Shown here: positions 58,344-64,000 of the stretch, piece after piece
How positions within the stretch are numbered: position 1 is the stretch's first letter
How the letters are laid out: the number at the start of each line of letters is the position of its first letter
Assembly: GCF_041102575.1 (NCBI RefSeq)
Contig: NZ_JBGCUE010000001.1
Location: 363,337 to 427,336 of the forward strand
Length of the DNA stretch: 64,000 bases
Direction of reading: 5' to 3'
Source: Tenuifilum sp. 4138str
GTDB lineage: Bacteria; Bacteroidota; Bacteroidia; Bacteroidales; Tenuifilaceae
Translations under genes and position numbers: made by a program
The notes under the pieces: generated by a model
What the model saw: only the letters and a program-made list of their open reading frames with translations
Databases searched by the model: none
Told to the model about the DNA's origin: nothing

Positions 58344-60125
58344 TTATCTAATAGGCGGCTTCCTTTTGGGTGGCCGCTTTTTACTTTGGGTAAAAAGGGA
58401 TTTACTTTCGTTCTTATACCAAAAGAAATAGCTTTGCTGTTTGCGTTTCTCTTCAACGCTTCGGGCTACGTAAACCTTTTCGCCAGTATAGGGATTAATG
58501 CCTGTATAGTAAATTGTTGATGCAAGGGTCATGGGAGTGGGCGTGAAGTCCTGAACCTGTTCAAGCTTGAAGTTTAGCTTACGGGTTTCTTCGGCTAACT
58601 GCTTCATGTCTTGTTCTGTTGACCCAGGATGGCTCGATATAAAGTATGGAATTAATTGCTGTTTTTGGCCAAATTTTTCGTTCAAAGTATCAAACCACTG
58701 CTTAAGCTGCTTAAACAGCTCAAAAGTTGGCTTTCGCATTATTTTTAGTACTTTTTCCGATGTATGTTCGGGTGCCACCTTTAACCGCCCCGATACATGA
58801 TGTAGAAATAGGTTTTCAAAATATTCCCGCTCGGCTTTACTATCCTTCCGGGTTATAAATAAATCGTAGCGTACCCCGCTGCCCACAAACGCTTTTTTTA
58901 TTCCTTTTACCTTACGGACTTTATTGTATAGGTTGTTAATATGCTCATGGCTCGAATTTAGATTTTTACAGATATTCGGGTAGATACACGAAGGCCGTTT
59001 GCATTTGGTACAAATGCTTAAATCCTTTGGAACCATTCCATACATATTCGCCGATGGCCCACCCAGGTCACTGAGGTAGCCTGCAAAACCAGGGATTTTT
59101 TTTATTTTTTCAATCTCTTTCAGGATAGATTGCTCTGAACGCGACGAAATAAAACGTCCCTGATGGGCCGATATTGTACAAAAACTACACCCTCCAAAAC
59201 ACCCCCGATGTATGTTTACTGAGAATTTAATCATCTCCCACGCAGGAATGGTTTTCCCTTTGTATCGCGGATGGGGTAATCGGGTATAAGGTAAATCATA
59301 CCATCTATCAATTTCATGGATTGTGGCAGGATTAAAGGGCGGATTTACTACTACACACTTATCCTCTATGGGTTCTATAAGAATTTTACTGTTTATCCTG
59401 TTCGATTCCTGCTCAATTAGCTTAAAGTTATTGGCAAATTTGAGTTTGTCGGTTATACACTCCTCGTATGAACTTAGTATTATAATATCCTCACCACGTT
59501 TATACTTATCAATATTGTGGTCAATGTAAGCAATTTGTGGTATCCCGCGTAGCGATTCAATTGCCATACCTTGGTCAAGCTTTTTAGCAATCTCAATAAT
59601 GGCTTTTTCACCCATTCCATAAACCAGTATATCGGCTTCGCTATCAACTAAAATACTTGGTTTGAGGGTATCCGACCAGTAATCATAATGAGTTAATCTA
59701 CGTAGCGAAGCCTCTACACCACCAATAATCAAAGGGGTGTTCGCATATAGTTTTTTGATTATTTGGGAGTATACAACTGTGGCATAATCGGGTCTAAAAC
59801 CTGCTTTACCATCTGGGGTATAGGCATCATCGCTCCTTAATCTTTTAGCGGCCGTATAGTGGTTTACCATGGAGTCCATATTGCCGGCAGTAACGGCAAA
59901 GAAAAGCCTTGGCTCTCCCAGTTTTTTAAAGTCACGCAGGTCGTCGCGCCAGTTGGGTTGGGGTACAATAGCAACCTTAAACCCTTCGCTTTCCAGTACT
60001 CGTCCAATAACAGCAGCGCCAAATGCAGGATGATCAACATAGGCATCACCTGTAAATATTATGATATCGGGCTGTTCCCAGCCCAATGCTTTTATTTCTT
60101 TTACCGATGTGGGCAAAAATCCCAT
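58344..60125 (-). CDS. YgiQ family radical SAM protein
   Basis: The protein of 593 residues has the N-terminal YgiQ domain (FLPTSVKEIKALGWEQPDII, FTGDAYVDHPAFGAAVIGR) and a radical SAM core with the cluster motif NIHRGCFGGCSFCTISAHQG, followed by CTKCKRPSCIYPNICKNLN, an extra Cys-rich segment that may bind a second cluster. The C-terminus is basic (KSLFTQSKKRPPKRKPPIR). The reaction of the family is unknown. It begins 1 nt after the queA stop, and QueA is a SAM-dependent tRNA enzyme, so a link to RNA modification is possible but unproven. Confidence 0.92.
   Translation of the reverse strand: MGFLPTSVKEIKALGWEQPDIIIFTGDAYVDHPAFGAAVIGRVLESEGFKVAIVPQPNWRDDLRDFKKLGEPRLFFAVTAGNMDSMVNHYTAAKRLRSDDAYTPDGKAGFRPDYATVVYSQIIKKLYANTPLIIGGVEASLRRLTHYDYWSDTLKPSILVDSEADILVYGMGEKAIIEIAKKLDQGMAIESLRGIPQIAYIDHNIDKYKRGEDIIILSSYEECITDKLKFANNFKLIEQESNRINSKILIEPIEDKCVVVNPPFNPATIHEIDRWYDLPYTRLPHPRYKGKTIPAWEMIKFSVNIHRGCFGGCSFCTISAHQGRFISSRSEQSILKEIEKIKKIPGFAGYLSDLGGPSANMYGMVPKDLSICTKCKRPSCIYPNICKNLNSSHEHINNLYNKVRKVKGIKKAFVGSGVRYDLFITRKDSKAEREYFENLFLHHVSGRLKVAPEHTSEKVLKIMRKPTFELFKQLKQWFDTLNEKFGQKQQLIPYFISSHPGSTEQDMKQLAEETRKLNFKLEQVQDFTPTPMTLASTIYYTGINPYTGEKVYVARSVEEKRKQQSYFFWYKNESKSLFTQSKKRPPKRKPPIR
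58352..58384 (+). terminator. Probable terminator of the V-ATPase operon
   Basis: AGGCGGCTTCC can pair imperfectly with GGGTGGCCGCT around TTTT, followed by TTTTTAC. It overlaps the 3' end of the convergent ygiQ gene. Confidence 0.65.
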
Positions 60126-60126
60126 T

Positions 60127-61341
60127 TTATGTTGATTTGTTTATATGAAGCAAACTACTATCGCCATAGCTTAGGAACCTAAAATTGTTGTCTAAGGCAA
60201 ATTGGTATATTTTTTTCCAATCGTTGCCAACTGCAGCAGCAACAAGTAAAAGAAGGGTAGAGCGTGGTTGGTGAAAATTGGTTATTAGGGCATCGCAGGT
60301 TTTTATTTCATAACCGGGAGCAATAATAATTTGTGTTGAAGCCGATAAAGTCCCAATGCCATTGCTTGCCATATATTCGTAAAGTGCCTTGAAGGCTTCT
60401 CCAACGTCTATTCTGAAATCAAGCTCATATGGTTCCCATTGCGAAATGTTAAAGTTCTCATTTACCTTGCCAAGTTTTAACTTAACCCCAAGCCAATATA
60501 ACGATTCCAGGGTTCTTAAGGTAGTTGTTCCTACGCATACAACCGGCTCGCTATTTTGGTATAGTCTTTTTACTAGTTCTAGACTAACAAAAAAGTGCTC
60601 GGTATGCATCTCGTGATCCTCAATGGTATCGGATGTTACAGGTTTAAAAGTGCCTGCACCTACGTGTAGGGTTATGTAGTGGGGTTTAACATGAATATTA
60701 CTTAAACTTTCAAAAACCTTTGGTGTAAAGTGAAGACCGGCTGTTGGCGCTGCTACCGATCCTTCGGGCTCTGCATATATGGTCTGGTAACGATAGCCGT
60801 CAATATCTTCGCTTTCACGGTTTAGGTATGGGGGAATGGGCATTGTGCCACATTTTTCCACAATATCGGCAAATGACATAGAACTGTTGTTCCACGAAAA
60901 CTCAACTTCTACGCCTTCGCTAAGCCTTTTTAGCTGTTTTGCCACAAGCCTTCCTCCAGTGCCTTCTATTTCCATTTGAAGTTCGCCTTGCTTCCAACGC
61001 TTAAGGTTACCCACAATGCATTTCCATACCACCTTTTTCTTACTTGAGAACGAAAGAGCATAATCACTTGGCTCAATAGGTTCAATTAGAAATACTTCAA
61101 TTGTTGCCCCGCTTTCCTTTTTAAACCTTAACCTTGCTCTAACCACCTTAGTATTGTTCAGTATAAGTAAGCTTTTAGGGGTAATATATTGGTCAATATT
61201 ACGAAACGTATCATTTGTTATTTCACCGTTCTGGTAAATAAGAAGTTTAGAGCAGTCCCTCTCAGCAAGAGGATGTTTGGCTATCCTTGAATCGGGCAAC
61301 TCATAATCATAGTCAGTAATACTTATTTTCTTAACTTTCAT
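60127..61341 (-). CDS. queA: S-adenosylmethionine:tRNA ribosyltransferase-isomerase
   Basis: The protein of 404 residues makes epoxyqueuosine in tRNA by moving the ribosyl part of SAM to preQ1. Blocks seen are YDYELPDSRIAKHPLAERD, LLILNNTKVVRARL, MPIPPYLNRESEDIDGYRYQ, TIYAEPEGSVAAPTAGLHFT, LHVGAGTFKPV and NFHQPRSTLLLLVAA. It is slightly longer than E. coli QueA (356) because of loops near residues 90-150 and 300. It leads the two-gene unit queA-ygiQ and is divergent from the Smr gene, with an 83-nt gap. Confidence 0.95.
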   Translation of the reverse strand: MKVKKISITDYDYELPDSRIAKHPLAERDCSKLLIYQNGEITNDTFRNIDQYITPKSLLILNNTKVVRARLRFKKESGATIEVFLIEPIEPSDYALSFSSKKKVVWKCIVGNLKRWKQGELQMEIEGTGGRLVAKQLKRLSEGVEVEFSWNNSSMSFADIVEKCGTMPIPPYLNRESEDIDGYRYQTIYAEPEGSVAAPTAGLHFTPKVFESLSNIHVKPHYITLHVGAGTFKPVTSDTIEDHEMHTEHFFVSLELVKRLYQNSEPVVCVGTTTLRTLESLYWLGVKLKLGKVNENFNISQWEPYELDFRIDVGEAFKALYEYMASNGIGTLSASTQIIIAPGYEIKTCDALITNFHQPRSTLLLLVAAAVGNDWKKIYQFALDNNFRFLSYGDSSLLHINKST

Positions 61342-61424
61342 ATCCCTTTTTTGACTCTAAGGCCACAAAATTAGTTATTTTTGTGGGTTAAAAAGATTTG
61401 TGAGTAATTCTGAGGAGCTTTATT

Positions 61425-62486
61425 ATGAATGTAGCTGTAGGATGTAAGGTTCGTTTTTTAAACGATGTTGGAGGGGGTGAGGTTATTCGAATCATCGATA
61501 AGCGAACGGCTTTGGTCAAAACTTTCGATGGTTTTGAGATGCCAGCTCTTTTATCTGAGCTGGTAGTGGTTGAACCGGCTGCCGATGAACTCCTGCAGAA
61601 AAAAACAGTTCAGGAAAAGGAAACGGCTGAAGCAAATCGCAAGAAAAAGCCAAAGTCCGAAGTTGAATATTTAACTGATGACTCACCAGAGGTCGCTGAT
61701 AGTTCAGGTGATGAACTCTCGTTGGATATAGCTTTTGTTCCTAGTAATATATCCAACCTACAGCAATCCACTTTCGATATGTATTTGGTTAACGATAGCA
61801 CCTATAGGGTATTCTATGTACTTTCAAATGTGATTGACGATAATCATACCCCAATTAGCTCAGGCATACTTCAGCCCGATACAAAGGTATTGGTTAAAAG
61901 GCTAACCCCCGAAGATGTAAGTAAACTGATTATAATGAACCTACAAGCAATATACCATAAGAACATCCCATATAAGCCATTTCAGCCAGAATTCTACGAT
62001 ATTGAGCTTGACCCTATAAAACTATACAAAAGGGGCAATTTTAAACGCAATGATTTTTTTGATATCGACGCATACATAATTTCCATTGCAAGCACTAAGC
62101 GCGAGGCTTTTATTCGTCACTTAACCGATAAGGCAATAGTGGAGGCAATAAAACAAAAAGAAAAACCAGCTCCAGTAAAAGAGGTTAAGAAACCTAATAT
62201 TGAAACTGAAGAGGTTGATCTTCACATTCATGAGCTTATAGACAATTGGAAGGATTTATCACCAGGCGAAATCTTGAAAATTCAGCTTGCTCGTTTCGAA
62301 ACCGCACTTGAGGGAGGCATTAAAAGCACAACTACAAAACGTATGGTTTTTATTCACGGAGTAGGCAATGGGAAGCTAAAGTACGAAATAACCAAGCTGT
62401 TAAGCAGCAAATACCCAAAGCTAAGGTATCAGGATGCCTCTTTTAAAGAATATGGCTTTGGTGCAACCATGGTATTTCTTAAGTAG
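61425..62486 (+). CDS. DUF2027 and Smr-domain protein
   Basis: The protein of 353 residues has an N-terminal small beta domain (VAVGCKVRFLNDVGGGEVIR, a KOW/MutS2-like barrel), a Lys/Glu-rich linker, a DUF2027 beta domain (STFDMYLVNDSTYRVFYVLS) and a C-terminal Smr domain with EEVDLHIHEL (DxH motif), VFIHGVGNGKLKYEI (HGxG motif) and FGATMVFLK. Smr domains of MutS2 cut RNA or DNA at collided ribosomes or junctions. This architecture, without the MutS2 ATPase, is a Bacteroidota form. It is close to rnpB, 35 nt upstream. The role in RNA metabolism is inferred. Confidence 0.9.
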   Translation: MNVAVGCKVRFLNDVGGGEVIRIIDKRTALVKTFDGFEMPALLSELVVVEPAADELLQKKTVQEKETAEANRKKKPKSEVEYLTDDSPEVADSSGDELSLDIAFVPSNISNLQQSTFDMYLVNDSTYRVFYVLSNVIDDNHTPISSGILQPDTKVLVKRLTPEDVSKLIIMNLQAIYHKNIPYKPFQPEFYDIELDPIKLYKRGNFKRNDFFDIDAYIISIASTKREAFIRHLTDKAIVEAIKQKEKPAPVKEVKKPNIETEEVDLHIHELIDNWKDLSPGEILKIQLARFETALEGGIKSTTTKRMVFIHGVGNGKLKYEITKLLSSKYPKLRYQDASFKEYGFGATMVFLK

Positions 62487-62521
62487 TATAAAGGGAAAAG
62501 AGTTATTTGAAACAATAAAAT

Positions 62522-62909
62522 AGGCAAGCAGATAGCCGTCCTATCGCGCCGTGCAATACCGGTGAGGAAAGTCCGGGCAGCGCAGGGCACCATACTTCCT
62601 AACCGGAAGATGTCCGCGAGGGCATAGCATTGCAACAGAAAATAACCGCCATGCCTATGGCATGGTAAGGGTGAAAAGGTGAGGTAAGAGCTCACCGGGT
62701 TCCATAGCGATATGGAATGCCGTGCACCTTATGGGCTGCAAGACCATGTATACTCCGACTTCTTACGAAACAGGGCTGCCCGTTCTGTTCCCGCTTGTCG
62801 GGTGTCGGAGGGGGTAGGTCGCTTGAGGTTGTGGGTGACTACAATCCCAGATAAATGATAGGAGCGTTTTTAACGCACAGAACCCGGCTTACAGGTTATC
62901 TGCTTGCCT
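62522..62909 (+). ncRNA. rnpB: RNase P RNA, bacterial class A
   Basis: The 388-nt RNA is the catalytic part of RNase P, which cuts tRNA 5' leaders. Its ends pair as P1 (AGGCAAGCAGA with TCTGCTTGCCT). The universally conserved CR-I GAGGAAAGTCCGGGC is at about 62570, the ACAGAA segment at about 62635, and the 3' CR-V core CACAGAACCCGGCTTACAG at about 62877. AGATAAATGATAGGAGC is typical for Bacteroidota. It lies 35 nt downstream of the Smr gene on the same strand. No open frame within it is credible. Confidence 0.97.
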
Positions 62910-64000
62910 TTATTATTTTAATATGCTATTAATTATGTTAAGTTTTTTCATTTTTTTCATAGAAGGAAATTGAAGAAGGGAATATCTAATAGATACTTTT
63001 ACTATAATCCTGTAATGACCAAACTAGAATAAATGCAACAAAATTAATTATGACACATATAGGTTTACATATGTAAACACAGATGCTTTCGGAAAAGCAA
63101 CACATTAAAAAGATAATCGAGATTAATGATTGATACATCATATATATATTAACATATTATTTATAGAACTGTATATCAATTTAATATATGTTTTATCTTA
63201 TTTATTTATTTAAAATATATTGATCTATGCACAAATATTGGTATAAATATTAGTTAAAAATTATATATATACTATTCTATATCAGTCATAAACAGTATTT
63301 TATTTAAGTAGATGTTTTAAACCATAATGTTAGTTGGTTTACTACCAGTCATTTTTTTTCATAAACGTAATAGCAAGAGGAGTGTTGACATATTCGGTAA
63401 TCAGCAATACCTGTAAGATTAACTATTACTAAGCAATATAAACCAAATCATTAATACATAGTAGGGTAGAAATTCTGACTTTTACGTTTGATGGTTACTT
63501 AATTACATACATTAAGGGTTAGGAAATCGGTTTGAATTTGTCGATTTCGGCGATAATAAATTATGAAGGGTCTTTGTGCTTTAAGATCAATATGAATTAC
63601 CCATAATTACATAACACTCAGTTCTATTCGTTAATTTTAATTATCCGGTTGACAGCAAAATTTTTGTTCACAGGATCAATCTTGTTTCATCTTTAATATC
63701 GATGCCTAATGGTATGTCCTGGATATTGTTTAATGCGAAATCGTTTCCTTGTAAACGACTTAAATTTGATGTTTAATTTAAAGGCATGCTTAACCTACGG
63801 TTGAAAACCCCTTTATGGGGATTAACTAAATTGAAAACATGGCCATGACTAGAAGTTGATAACGTTCATCCACCTCCTTTTAAGATTAATTTGGTTCGCT
63901 CTAGGGTTGTTTTACCAAAATTCAACTAAACCACTATGGATTGAAAATCCATAGGTTTTATTAAACGGGAAAGAATGAAATTCTTTAATCTTTTTCTAAA
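62910..64000. other. AT-rich intergenic stretch without a supportable gene
   Basis: No open frame with coding character is visible on either strand, and AT content is far above that of the rest of the window, especially 63120-63300. Near the end are several small hairpins: TCGTTT-AAACGA (63741-63758), CCCC-TTTAT-GGGG (63808-63820), CTATGGATT-GAA-AATCCATAG (63934-63954) and AAAGAAT-GAA-ATTCTTT followed by T-rich sequence (about 63970-63995). They could belong to a leader or an untranslated region of a gene beyond the window. Confidence 0.6.

Noticed and set aside
62429..62695. Minus-strand frame across the start of rnpB
   Set aside because: The region is the RNase P RNA with all conserved cores.

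Overview
The window looks like chromosome of a member of the Bacteroidota, most likely the order Bacteroidales. The evidence is a complete moxR-bat aerotolerance operon, a V-type ATPase operon with the DUF2764 subunit typical of this phylum, a BtuB/BtuG-type vitamin B12 locus, bifunctional hisB and hisIE, lipoproteins with acidic residues after the lipobox cysteine, and promoters of the TTG-N20-TAnnTTTG type. The species cannot be told from the sequence alone.

Layout. 1-1269 is the N-terminal part of an S9 peptidase leaving the window on the minus strand. 1270-5050 is an accessory patch: REP-like palindromes enclose a tandem array A1-B1-A2-B2*-A3* of small exported proteins (A) alternating with PQQ-like propeller proteins (B), ending beside a duplicated tRNA-Arg 3' end. 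5099-12480 (minus) holds tRNA-Arg(TCT) and the operon hisG-D-C-B-H-A-F-IE, headed by a histidine leader peptide and an attenuator whose antiterminator pairing can be seen. 12540-13620 is a stack of dispersed non-coding repeats that recurs at 48037-48965. 13735-17733 is a cobalamin riboswitch followed by btuB, btuG and a DUF71 PP-loop protein. 18601-20213 (minus) is a stand-alone trpB with two successive short ORFs carrying three Trp codons and a strong intrinsic terminator between them.

20220-34865 is mostly housekeeping and hypothetical genes: YciI-like, TPR, DCC thioredoxin-like, sfsA, SRAP, malic enzyme, sucD, membrane proteins, a GH13 lipoprotein, a flavodiiron protein, a cupin, two thioesterases, DUF4301 and truA. 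35150-35690 is a nested minisatellite. 35868-44593 is moxR, DUF58 and batABCDE. 44826-50561 holds glutathione peroxidase, an M28 peptidase, DUF5698/DUF2179, PAS and a Cys/Met PLP enzyme. 50821-58329 is the V-ATPase operon (E, DUF2764, A, B, D, I, K), whose K subunit keeps all five sodium ligands known from Enterococcus hirae NtpK. 58344-61341 is ygiQ-queA (minus), 61425-62486 a DUF2027-Smr protein and 62522-62909 the RNase P RNA. The last 1.1 kb is AT-rich without a supportable gene.

The most unusual content is the A/B cassette array. Near-identical DNA blocks span the end of each B and the head of the next A, while the A tail and the B N-terminal half between them differ, and all junctions are translationally coupled. 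This resembles a bank of exchangeable effector/partner modules. The tandem trp leaders and the textbook-complete his attenuator are the other notable items.
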